A program made the position numbers and the translations under genes. From positions 1,736,001 through 1,800,000 of the forward strand of contig NC_089191.1 in the NCBI RefSeq assembly GCF_947507565.1: DNA of 64,000 bases, written 5' to 3'. Below, piece by piece: positions 1 to 10,485 of this stretch. The notes beneath the pieces were generated by a model that made no database searches, was not told the origin of the DNA, and saw nothing but the letters and a program-made list of their open reading frames with translations. Source of the stretch: Oscarella lobularis. Lineage: Eukaryota; Porifera; Homoscleromorpha; Homosclerophorida; Oscarellidae. Every line of letters starts with the position of its first letter. Within the stretch, counting starts at the first letter, position 1.

Positions 1-227
1 GACGCGAGTTTATTTTCCTCTTTGTCGTTACTATAAAGACCTACACCTAGACCGTGCAGTCGACGCGGCTCAGTGGATTCAGATTGCCCAAGAGGCGAAT
101 TTATTCGTCGCGCTTTCGGAGCTCGTCTCTCCGCAGTCGTAAGTCTTATTCTCGTTTCCGTTGCATTTGGAAAAGCTAACAGTTTGGTCTTCTTACCGCC
201 TAAAGTATGGAAGCGGTCGATGTTCAC

Positions 228-292
228 ATCGACCGCTGCGAGCAAAAGCCTCGTGGTTCTAGTGACCCTGAACCCTCGAAAAGGGCCTCACC
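228..292 (-). repeat. 65-bp conserved stem-loop block, left copy
   Basis: Read on the minus strand, this block aligns without gaps to 58912-58976 (+) at 52 of 65 positions (80%), counted by eye. It contains the palindromic pair GGTTC...GAACC. Two perfect hairpins overlap or flank it: a 10-bp stem around 213-236 (GCGGTCGATG/CATCGACCGC) and CACCTG-TTATCG-CAGGTG near 288-306. In both places it lies downstream of a CARD gene and in the same relative orientation. Substitutions are not concentrated at third codon positions, so it need not be coding. Function unknown. Confidence 0.6.
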
Positions 293-513
293 TGTTATCG
301 CAGGTGGTGTTCTGTTAAGCCATCAAGCGTGCATTGTAAATGGTACAGAAACATGCGTTTTCGTTTTACCTGTAATGTTCAGGTTAATTAATTTCGCCAG
401 ATTATTTTTTTCGCGCAACCGTAGATTATCACGTGTAAACACAAGCTCGACTCGCTGCGAGCCAGGTGAAACGGTATGCAAAAGCGTACTGATGGCGTCG
501 CAGGGTAATCTAC

Positions 514-754
514 CTCAGTTTCCCTAGCTTCCTGATCGCAGCTCGATCCTTCAGAAATTACGAGATGAAAACTGTTATATGGGCTCGGTTTTTCATACTT
601 CCACGTGCAGCGCATGCTAGGTTGCATTTGGTACTTGTTAGACGGATCGACCTCTGGACCAGGAAGAATCCAGGGTGTCCCGGGGTTCACTGTTTTGCGC
701 GAATTTGCTATCACAGCTCCTGTCACTGTGTCTTCACAATAGTAAGAAGCAGAC
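514..754 (-). CDS. Possible single exon of an unknown secreted protein (weakly CUB-like)
   Basis: An open stretch on the minus strand is bounded by a plausible acceptor (TTCGCAG at about 755) and donor (GAG|GTAGAT at 513). The translated piece has Cys, Trp and hydrophobic spacing loosely like the start of a CUB domain: a C-x-W-x-Y core followed by F-H-L-V and a later Cys. I could not identify flanking exons with confidence, and the open frame could be chance. No neighbour in the first 7 kb supports a gene here. Treat it as a hypothetical exon, either part of a gene continuing off the left edge or a remnant. Confidence 0.2.
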
Positions 755-1751
755 CTGCGAATGCAAGAACGAGAACGAGGCCTTATCATGCCTAGGGTGC
801 CCAGTAGGGTAGTAAGTATGCACATAGTTTAAGGTTATCCAGACAAGACTCCCGGGAGAAAGGACGCTAGGCAGATCGTTTCCAACAAGTAGCGAATGAT
901 GTCTTCCATTTCTTCCTGACTGTAGCGATGCTAGCTCTTAATTAGATCTTTTTGGCAGAGTGTCTTTTTTCTTTAGTCTTTTTTCGGCCGATTTTCGGTT
1001 ACGTTTTGGTTTGGAAATGTCGCTGTGAAGCCATAATTCGTAAATAGTTCCCTGTGTTTTACTATTAGTATTGATTAATATTTATATTTTGAAGGACCTT
1101 GCAGCGACGATTCGACGACAGAGACGAAGGATTTCACGTTTTAAAGTAGAAAGAAATAGCCTCCTTATATGTTATTGACAATTTTCCTAAACTTTCATTC
1201 ACTGAGGCTCTTTCACGCAAGAGAAGGTCTTCGTCAAAATTTGTCAACCATCTTTCCGTTTCACTCCTCGGGATCGCGAGGTTAATTAAGCATCTGAATT
1301 CATTAATTAAGTCCGTTTGACAGGTGATTTCATGACGTCACGTTTCATACATACTTTTGGAGGGATTTCACGTGGATTCAAGTTTAAAAATGTAGGCTCC
1401 TCTCGAAGAAGAAGATCCAAAAGTTCAATAATCTAACCAGGGCAATAGTCACTTCATCAATTCATAGGAGTATTTGATTCTGAAATAGCCTATGCATCTA
1501 TAAAGAGTGCATTTTATTCCGTGTTTAATTCTTATACAGCCACTTGATCTTTAGAGAGACGTTTCAGTAGGAGTTTTGCTGTGGCTATGAAAACGAGAAT
1601 TAGAACACTTATTTTCGAGACGGGCAAGCGGATGGTTTATTCGCTGGGGTAGAGAGATAGAAGAGAGTTTTGTATAGGCAGGAAAACGGTCAGTTTACGA
1701 GTTGGAGATTTTTTTTGAAGTTCGCGCGGCGCCTGATCCGGGTTGGGTATA
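755..1751. other. Non-coding stretch left of the foldback element
   Basis: AT-rich sequence with only short, unconvincing open frames. I see no splice-linked exons, RNA gene or mobile-element ends here. The last bases (TA at 1750-1751) form the target site of the foldback element that starts at 1752. Confidence 0.5.
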
Positions 1752-2435
1752 GAGTAGGACCTCGGCTTTCGGACATTCTGCGATTTCGGACGCTCGCACA
1801 GCAAATCTAGCGAACCGATTCTGGCTTCCTATGGCGCATTTGAAAGCCCAATCCCTGCCAGGAAGATGTGCCAGAGCGCGAATCAATAGACCAAACCCTA
1901 ATGATTTTATGAGAAGATTAGCGCGCGCAGGTCAAATCCTCCGCTTTCGGACAACAGTATCGCTTTCGGACACGTATGCGTAGCTCATTCAAATTTTAAT
2001 GTTTCGCCTAGAATTTTTTTTCACAAAATCCTCTATCATAGAGCTTTCGAACGCAGTAAAGCTTTAGCCAAATGGTCTAGTCTATCGCATGCTAAAAATC
2101 GACGAATATACCGACATCGAACCTCGGTGTTCGGACACCAGTTATTCCGTTTGCAAAGCCCAAATCCGTTTCTAAAAGGATATTCTGAATTTTCTGTAAG
2201 GTATTTAAGACGATTTTTAAAAGCAGCTTAAAAAGAGTAACTTTGCTAAGCAATTGGGCTGTTTAGTGCATGAAAATGCATTTCTTGGGTTTGCTTTAGT
2301 AGCCATAAAACTAAATATAGCAACGAAAATACCCAAACTGGCACAGAAGCAAGCGGTGCGAAGAAAAAGTCACCCTAAAACTTCGTATTAATGAAAAATT
2401 CTGCCGCATACAGTACTTTACGCCAAATGCATTTG
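1752..2435 (+). repeat. Left inverted arm of foldback element
   Basis: Reverse complement of 2741-3431 with scattered mismatches and small indels. Identity is highest in the outer 600 bp and decays toward the inner edge, so the inner boundary is approximate. Confidence 0.8.
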
Positions 2436-2740
2436 TCGTGCTGATTTTGATCGCAACGTCAGAAACATTACATAAAAGTACGCCTTTTTACAGTATCTGT
2501 CTCTGGAGTGCTTTTCCATAAGTAGAGCAAGTACATTTTTAGCGGTATCGAGTTTCATGAAGATATCACAGCCAGAGTGCGATACCAAGAATCTGAAATT
2601 CGATCTTTATATAAGAGCACTCAAACTGAAATTCTTAGAACGCAATAGATAAATTAATAAACGCAGATGGTCAGCTTGACGTAGCCTGAGCTCTTGGCAA
2701 TATACCATAAACAGTACAAACACTATGATAAAGTTTGAAC

Positions 2741-3431
2741 AAACTACATTTTGCGTAACGTCCTGTACTGGTATGTGACAGAATTTTTCAATAATATGAA
2801 GTTTAAGGGTGACTTTTTCTTCGCACCGCTTGCTTCTGTACCAGTTTGGGTAATCTCGTTGCTATATTTAGTTTTATGGCTACTAAAGCAAACCCAAGAA
2901 ATGCATTTTCATGCACTAAACAGCCCAATTGCTTAGCAAAGTTATTCTTTTTCAAGCTGCTTTTGAAAATCGTCTCAAATACCTTACAGAAAATTCAGAA
3001 TATCCTTTTAGAAACGGATTTGGGCTTTGCAAACGGAATAACTGGTGTCCGAACACCGAGGTGCGATGTCCGTATATTCGTCGATTTTTAGCATGCGATA
3101 GACTAGACCATTCGGCTAAAGCTTTACTGCGTTCGAAAGCTCTATGATAGAGGATTTTGTGAAAAAAAATTCTAGGCGAAACATTAAAATTTGAATGAGC
3201 TACGCATGCGTGTCCGAAAGCGATACTGTTGTCCGAAAGCGGAGGATTTGACCTGCGCGCGCTAATCTTCTCATAAAATCATTAGGGTTTGGTCTATTGA
3301 TTCGCGCTCTGGCACATCTTCCTGGCAGGGATTGGGCTTTCAAATGCGCCATAGGAAGCCAGAATCGGTTCGCTAGATTTGCTGTGCGAGCGTCCGAAAT
3401 CGCAGAATGTCCGAAAGCCGAGGTCCTACTC
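2741..3431 (-). repeat. Right inverted arm of foldback element
   Basis: Mirror of 1752-2435. The inner end near 2741 is fuzzy, because similarity fades into the central spacer (about 2436-2740). Confidence 0.8.
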
Positions 3432-3439
3432 TAGACAAG

Positions 3440-4788
3440 ATATATATATACGGGTCTAGTCCCTCAGTCTAGTCAGTACAAACGACTGAAAAGCACAGCG
3501 AAACGAAGGCACAAAGCAGTTGTAGCGAAGGTAGGAGACACGCTCGTGGTTGTATTATTCGCGCGACGGTGTTCTAGAGTCCCCATGCCCGCTAGTGGGC
3601 ACAATCCTTTCGCGATCGTCGTGTTTCCGAAGGTTGTGCGCTTTCGAAAGAGTTTCTATGGTACACTATGCGTGTTTGTAGGGTTTACGGTGATTGCAAG
3701 CCCGTTTTGGGTTCGTGAGCACTCGTAGGAACTGTTTTTCATGAGAGATCTCTCTTTAGGACATTATACTGTACGTTCGAAAAGTTTCTGTGAAAATGAA
3801 ACGGTGAGAGTGAGTGGAGCCAAGAGACTTGGCAAAGGTGAGTATTTACGTATTTATTTTAGGATTGATAAGTTTTAAATACATATCAGCCATCCAGGAT
3901 GGTCTCTAAGCCCATATAGGAAGTAATGGTAATTTACGAAGAGAATTTGTCTTTGTTCTCAGTTGAAATTATGGTTTTTCTTTATACAATTATTTGGTCT
4001 AGCTAGAAGAAGCTCAGAAGGAGTGGTGGAATTTGGAGTGTGTGTACATGGAGATCATTACAGTTGCCTTTAGAAGGTGAGTTAAGTCCTCTATGTATGA
4101 TATCATTGTCAGAGGCTTTGGTTTGTTTCTTAATGCAGGAGATAATAGGGAGGTACAGTACTGTACGTCTATAGAGTAGGGAATATTATTATGGCGTTTT
4201 CTCATTTTCTTTTATAGATTTTGGGAATGCAATAGAATACAATAGAAAGCTGTGTCAGAGCGCTTTCTCACAGGGAGTGGAGGAAAATCTGGCACTTTGT
4301 AGGCGAGTGGGTTTTGGATTTCGAAAATTAATAGAAATCTTATTGACGTATGAAAATCTCCGCGGGGTATGGAGTTGTCTCGAATCACTAGGCAACGGTT
4401 AGGTGAGTGTAATAGCAGATATGGGTGCCAGTCAGTACAGAGTCTTTTGTTTTGCATTCCATTTGTTTTTGTTTTTAAAAGTAGTGCCTTGGTTCATTAG
4501 TGTCTATAAAGTTTTTCTCGTTTGTTAGCGTTCAGTTCCTGGGGTGATCTTCTTCCCAAACGATCTTTGTTTTAATTGGATCCCCAAATCGCCTAGTAGT
4601 ATCCGTATCCATACAGGTTTGTGAAAATGTTCATAGAGGTGTGGTGTTGATGGAATTTAGTGCAAGAGTTGTAGATTTTTTTCACTGACGAATCTGCTTT
4701 TTCGGAAAAGGAACGAAGGACAGCAAGAGTAGATTTCGTATGATGGTTGAGTGGTTCAATTGCTCGCCTGAATCGCCTTTCATCAAGG
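3440..4788 (+). ncRNA. Possible spliced non-coding transcript or 5' leader
   Basis: A TATATATATA run at about 3442-3452 is followed by a series of good plus-strand splice signals without a long open frame. Donors are AAAG|GTGAGT (3838), GAAG|GTGAGT (4077), TTAG|GTGAGT (about 4402) and CAAG|GTAAGT (about 4789). Acceptors follow pyrimidine-rich tracts near 4002, 4138, 4218 and 4960. Several donors match the GTRAGT consensus fully. No frame over 60 codons runs through the exons. This could be a lncRNA, the untranslated leader of a gene not in view, or chance. Confidence 0.25.
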
Positions 4789-4989
4789 TAAGTACTGTTA
4801 ATCTCTCAACACATAGACAGTATTACTTAATCCTAGTCTCTTTTTAGGGAATCTTTTACTAGTGTATCTATTAAACCTGTGTCATTTGTGGCGACCCTTT
4901 GGTTTCATCAAAAAAAGAAAAAAGACAGTGAAACGGCAGTGTTTCTCTTTTTTTATAGGTAGCTTTGTAGTGGTAGTAGGAGTCGTTTA

Positions 4990-5530
4990 GTGTAGACGTG
5001 GCGTAGAGGGTCCTGAGCATGACCCTGCATTAGATTTGAAACTGCTCGGAGACCTTCTCGAAGAGGTCTCGTCCGGCACGTCGCGTCGCGCACAGACAAT
5101 AGCGTAGACGTTAGCATGTTCATAATATTTTATTTAATAAATCCCGGAAGTAAACCGGAAATTCTGAAAAAAATTGCGCATAGGTGTAGCGTGTTTCGCT
5201 GTCCACCTGCACGGACCGCGAGGGTCCGTACAGGCTTCGGTTTGGTGGGGGTCACCCTCACTACTCCCCCGTCGGAGTTGGAGCCTGTTTAGTCTCCCGG
5301 CTCGGACGCCTGGGACCGGCAGCCCTCGGATGTGAGTTCTGCCCGCCTGGTTCCAGGGGGACCGCTATTGTAACCCACCGCGTCTTCCTAAGTGGGGTAG
5401 CAGTTTTGCACTCGTTCCACGGGAGTAGGGGATTGAATCCCCTGCGGTCAAGCCACGTTTATCCTCTCTGGTTCAAGAGTTGGGCCGGTTTTATTTAGTC
5501 ACCTCGGGGCCCAGAGGTGAACGAAAATGA
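4990..5530. other. GC-rich, hairpin-rich non-coding block
   Basis: This stretch is clearly richer in G+C than the AT-rich sequence around it and holds several perfect short stems: GAGACCT/AGGTCTC (about 5049-5070), ACGGACC/GGTCCGT (about 5212-5231), and AGGGG/CCCCT with a 7-nt loop (about 5426-5443). An AATAAA occurs near 5136. I recognise no known RNA family. The last stem resembles a tRNA T-arm, but no cloverleaf can be built around it. Confidence 0.35.
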
Positions 5531-7099
5531 CGTCAAAAGTTTCTTGTATGTGATCTGAAAAGCAAAAAAGCAATTAAGATGCGAAGCAAACCTGGCAAGA
5601 TCCAATGTGGCGAAGACCGTTTTAACAGAAGGCAGACAGGAGACGAGTTCAGCCACAGTTCACAAGGTAGAAACATTCTTGAAGAAACCCCGTTCAGCTA
5701 ATAAAATAAAAGAATCTATGCATTAGTAAGAGTGAATTGCTTATTCAAATGCTCTCTTATCAGACCTTAGAGAATGCTCTTTCTCATTCTTCTCTTCATT
5801 TCAAACGTAACTAAGAATTACAAACAAATTAATGCGTCAAATCTCGAATTTTCAAACTGTCCACCCACTTTTTACTAGTCTGACATAACACGTTTTCGAT
5901 ATTCACGTTGTTATTTGACCATTGACAATACGAAAATTATTCCTTCTATCAAAGCCCCTTCGAAGGAGGAAAAGAAAATTAAACATATAGGAAAATCAAA
6001 CATATAGAACTAAGAAGAGAACACAATGAAGAATATCACCTATTGGCGAATGTATTAGATCATACGATCGCACTCTCCGAGTCTATATCTTTCCAACGAT
6101 GTGATGTACGTAACCGTTTCAAACTATAAAACAAAAATATAATTGAGAAAAATTTGACAACACGTCCCTCTCTCGAAATACCTTATCTCGAGCGTATCGA
6201 GCAGCAAATCGCTTCAAACAGAATACTGTAAAAAAAACAGAGAAAGAGCCAAAAATCAATAGAGGAATATGAAAAAGCAATCGATCGCCGAAAATCGCTT
6301 CAAAGCGTTAAACCGATTCGAAAAGACACAGAACATCCCTTTCCGACTCACCTTTACTAAATGCTAGAACGCGCAGAGAAGAATTGGATGTGGAAACGGC
6401 GATAGAAGATCATTGAACGCAGTTTCTTTGCAAAGCGTGCGAAAGCACGTGGCGCGGCTTTTCTGCGAGAAAGCTCGCACATCGGCGCATTGGGCTACGA
6501 AAACGAAGCAAATAACGCCGTGTAGAGCAAAAAAATATCATTACGATCGATTTCTTCATTCTTTCTGGTCGCATTCTTGCGAATTGCGGGGCGATGTCGC
6601 GAGACGAAACGCAAACGACGAATTTGTGTCGCCAATTGCTTTTTCGACGTCTTATGAACCATATTCGACCTAGAGGCTGTCGAATGGAGGCCAATTTGCG
6701 ACGCCAATCGGTCAGGAAAGGGGTGATGTTCCAACGTTATATCCGGGTTTGGGACCTAAGGTACTGTACTAGACTACTAACTGACAATACCAGGAACGAG
6801 AAACTTTTGAGGAAGAGCTTTCCCTCTAACTAGTTATTTACGTTAGACCTCGTACATCTTCCCTTCTGAGTATCTCTGTTATATTACGTAATTAATTAAG
6901 TTAAGCGAGTCAGACATATCAATTGCAATTCAGTCTAAATACTACATAAAACCAAAGCAACAGCCTCTCTACAATCAACAATTACCACTCAAACATGATG
7001 TCCCGAAGTCAGCCTATATATCAGGCACTTAATTAATTAAGTCACAAAAAATGAAAAGATACAATTACAGAAGTAGAAGAAATCATACAGAAGACGTGT
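5531..7099. other. AT-rich intergenic region
   Basis: Nothing convincing is coded here. Overlapping short frames on both strands near 6410-6833 are mutual shadows in a locally more balanced sequence and have no linked splice sites. The region ends at the stop codon of the CARD-Kelch gene. Confidence 0.5.
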
Positions 7100-9975
7100 C
7101 TAATCTTTTATAAACGGTTTATCTGTACCGATAGTGAAAGACATCATAGTGGTTTTTAATTTGTAATTCAAGTCTTTACCTCCAGTGAGAATAATCTGAC
7201 TAGATCCATCTTTATTCTCAAAGCAATGGAGAGTGTGACTATTAATTGGAACAATTCCTGGCATTAGGTGAAGCTAATAAAAGCAATGAAAAACTGAAAA
7301 TGCTGTCAAAATCATTTTCTCTTACCGAGTAAGATTTCCTTTTTTCAACGTCAAGAATGTATGCGTAGTCTTGAAATTTGCTACCCTTGTCTCCGCCAAG
7401 AAGAACAAAACACAGTTTCCCACGTATTCCTGTGTTTGGCAATCGACAGAGTCTGTGATTATATCGAGCAAATGGGTTTGGAAAAAATTCGATGCATATC
7501 CATTTCTATTACAATTCATTGAAATTTGTCAATTAAATTAGTAGGATTTACCTTTTGTTTCAAATCTATTACAGAAGAATCATCTAATGATTGGCAGCCA
7601 TACCCCCCGTGAACCAATCCACGATGTTCATCAATTGTTTCCATTGCAGCATCGCTTCGCGGTTGTGGCCTTTCTCCACTCAGCTCAATATTCGACCAAC
7701 ATCCTACTCATAAACATTTCAATTTCTTCCACATATTAGCTAATGCAGTGAATTTACCTTTATCTCCTTCCTTTGTAAAGACAAATTCATAAATTTCATT
7801 ATTTACTGCTGCATCGCATCGCGCTTCTGTTTGGAGACGATGTGGAGGAATGGGTCCGCTCCATCCACCAAACATAATCATTCTTCCCCCGATGGCCCAT
7901 AAGCAGCAGTAGGCGCGTTGCCATGGTTTCTTCTCATGGGAAGGTGTGGTCAATAAGGTCCATGACATTTTTCCCGGATCCAAACCAAACACTTCTCCCA
8001 AAAAATATCCGCCTTCCTTCCATCCTCCGTACGAGTAGATAATCCCATTAATAACTACACATTGTGCTACAACGCAAGGCGGAGGAACCACTTTTCCTCC
8101 GGCCAATCGACGAGTCCAATTCCTCCCTTCACGAACATTACAAGTCCATATTTCGTTGCGGGGAAAGTAATGGGCGCGGTATGAGCCTTTTTTTCCACCG
8201 AAGAGATACAGTTCATCTCCGATTAGGGCACTTTCGTGACCCCATCGAGACTCAGGTGATACAGCTTCGGTTATTTTGCTTTTCATTTTATCGAAGAGCT
8301 TCTTTGCCTTTGCAATTTTGATTTTCAAACCCTAAATTTTTTTCACATCTTCCTGGAGCTACGTCATAATTAGCAGCTTACAATTGAATGCATTTTTATT
8401 TTATCTAGCTGTTCCTTTATTAGATATCTGCGTCTCAAAGAGGAAATCTAAAATAAAAGTGCTTTTTTTATTATCTCCTATACTGCAGTATAGCGCACCG
8501 CACATGCAATTTCAAATCCCTAATTGCGCTTGACAACAAGGCGAAAGTGACTTTGCAGAACGGCTCAGTATCGCTGACTTTAAGACATTTCCAGTTCTCT
8601 AATAAAGTTCTATTCACTCTAATTCTAATTCATACTTTTCTCAATATTTATCGAACAAATTTCATTGAACATCATATCATAGCATACCTGCAATTTCAAC
8701 TGCATATCTCTGCTTGCTAAGGAGCTGACTTTGAGTTTGTCATATTGCTCTGTTCCATTGACTTCATGAATAAATGACAAGATTAAGTAAGTTTCTCATA
8801 GTTTAATAGAATACTTTTTCTGGCTGTTTCGCTTTGTTTTGCATAAACATTAGTCAAGCAATGCTCAACATCATCGACAAGAACGCAAATGTGCGACTTT
8901 GAATGCCAAAATAGATTGCCGTTCTTCACGAAAAAGGTTTAATTAATTAGGAGTGAGTCACTTCAATGCTTGGAGTCAATCATACCATTCTAAGGAGAAA
9001 TAAGGCCTCCGATAGAGATTGGGGTCGCCCAAGGCGAAGAAAAGAGAGAATCTTGACAGATGGGAAAGATCCGATTTGAATTTCTCCCAGAGAATCAATA
9101 ACTACCAGATGAGCCAAAATTCTAGAAGCGTGGAAGCCGCAAACAAAGTTGATGAATCTTTTTCCAGTAAGAGTAAAAGTTACATAACAACTTCCGGGAC
9201 TGATTTCAATACTTTCCTCAGCAATATCTAATTGACGAGATATTCTTCGAAGAAGCTTTCGCTGATACTCTTTGAAGACTTCTGGCGTCGTTTCTGGGAG
9301 GCAAATTCGCAGCAAGCACTTATCTCTGTCTATAAAGCATTTCGACCCTTTTCTCCTTTTCTGAACGATAGTCATTTCTGGTACGTACTCACAGCTAACT
9401 TTAATTTTCTTCTCCGGCTTTCCTGCAGCTGAAACGACAGTAGAACAGTAAGTTTCAACAATATGGACAAAAGCCGCGCGATTAGGTTCCCAGATTTTTT
9501 TCAGCTCCTCGTGAACATAAATAAATGCTAAGTCTGGAAAATCCGTTCTGACACTTTTTGAAGGAGGGTCAGAATGGTCTTCATTCACAGTACCAAGGGC
9601 ACGCTTTCTGGCAATTGAAATTTCATCTGGAGTATTTCCGCAAGGAAGTCTCTCTGATTCATGAGCTACGCTTATAGCAGAAGCGACGCAGTCAAATAAA
9701 GCATTTCGACTTTTGTCCAGTCGCAGGACAGATAAGAATGAATCAAAGCTAGAAGGCGAACTTGACCTCAGCACTGTGAGCAAGTCGCGAGCCACATCTT
9801 CCGGCGATTTTTGAGGATCCTGTGAGTTTCGCCGACTTTGATCGTACTGGGCTGGAGAAATGCATCCGCGTGAGACGAGACTATCGAGAAGAGCCCCTCC
9901 ATCAAGGGCGTTGACGAGAAGAGGGACAATTTGCTCTGTAGCTCGAATGAGATGAGTCCACCTAGGATCGGCCAT
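7100..9975 (-). CDS. CARD / coiled-coil / Kelch protein, eight exons, 763 aa
   Basis: Exons (minus): 9975-8986, 8896-8815, 8761-8688, 8447-8382, 8331-7758, 7703-7552, 7505-7326, 7273-7100. All junctions are GT/AG, all phases agree, and the total is 2,292 nt. Residues 1-90 form a death-fold domain best read as a CARD (L..LV..L..G.LLD.L...G.IS pattern). Residues 150-330 form an unassigned globular domain ending in an ISPGSCYVTFTL-type strand. Residues 331-430 are charged and helical, probably a coiled coil. Five Kelch blades follow (YLFGG, YSYGG, MFGGW, VHGGY, VLLGGD). The start is the first ATG after a promoter conserved in the duplicate gene. The product is probably a cytosolic adaptor for death-fold or innate immune signalling; that role is inference. 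Exons 1-4 are duplicated at 57296-58844. Confidence 0.8.
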
Positions 9976-10245
9976 GTCGTCCGAGAATGCGCAGTATAGA
10001 ATGTTTACCGAGCATCACGTGAGAATACACGTGCGATGCTTTTCGAGGTGTTATCGCAGAGAATTTCCAACGTGCAGTCGAAATAGGTCACGTCTATAAG
10101 TGACTCAAATAACATAATTAAGCATTCTTCGCGTGGCTAATCAATTGCCTTCTAAATAACTAAAATATCCTTGAGAACAAGTTGCAGACATTTAATTAAT
10201 GGTCCAACGCAAAGACTGAAAAATTTAATTAACCTCAAGCATGCG
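9976..10245 (-). promoter_or_regulatory. Conserved promoter of the CARD-Kelch gene with E-boxes
   Basis: This upstream region aligns with 57015-57295 in front of the duplicate CARD gene, so the duplication carried the promoter. Palindromic CACGTG E-boxes lie at 10016-10021 and 10028-10033. The shared stretch around the first reads CTCACGTGATGCTCGGTAAA, which also holds a forkhead-like GTAAACA. A second conserved stretch includes TAGACGTGACCTA further upstream. Binding by bHLH factors is inference from the motif. Confidence 0.55.
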
Positions 10246-10485
10246 ACCCAGGCCAATTTCGCCAACGTTCGTCTGTTGAGAGAAGCGTGGGTCGGAGGCT
10301 AGGCAGCGAACTGAATTCATCTACATCAAGAATAGTGAGGGCACAATCGATAAATCACCCCAATCCTGGAAGTCGATTTCGAAGACAAACTGACGTTCTG
10401 ACAGTGAAAGCGTCAATAAGAGGTTTTCCGCGACTAACCGTGATGCCAGATGGGGACACAAAAGCTACTGAAATTGCATAATCTT

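Larger units (their letters stand above)
1752..3431. mobile_element. Foldback (long-TIR) DNA transposon, non-autonomous, TA target site
   Basis: Two inverted arms of about 690 bp (1752-2435 and 2741-3431) face each other across roughly 300 bp of unrelated sequence. The outer ends read GAGTAGGACCTCGGC and its reverse complement. Both ends are flanked by a TA dinucleotide (1750-1751 and 3432-3433), as expected for TA-targeting families such as Tc1/mariner; the family itself is inference. No transposase frame is present: a 63-codon open frame in the left arm (1695-1886) is only read-through of the arm. The arms contain repeated copies of TTTCGGACA or close variants near 1767, 1784, 1946, 1970 and 2131, mirrored in the right arm, which could be transposase-binding sites. 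Confidence 0.8.

Noticed and set aside
5370-5460. Possible tRNA gene or tRNA-derived SINE around the AGGGG/CCCCT stem
   Set aside because: The T-loop reads ATTGAAT rather than TTCRANY, and no A-box, anticodon arm or matching acceptor stem can be placed.
6734-6748. 15-mer ACGTTATATCCGGGT nearly repeated at 56791-56805
   Set aside because: One mismatch in 15 bases is expected many times by chance in 64 kb compared with itself, so it is no evidence of a shared promoter.
6410-6833. Overlapping open frames on both strands (79-94 codons)
   Set aside because: They are mutual shadows with no splice-linked exons and no recognisable domain.
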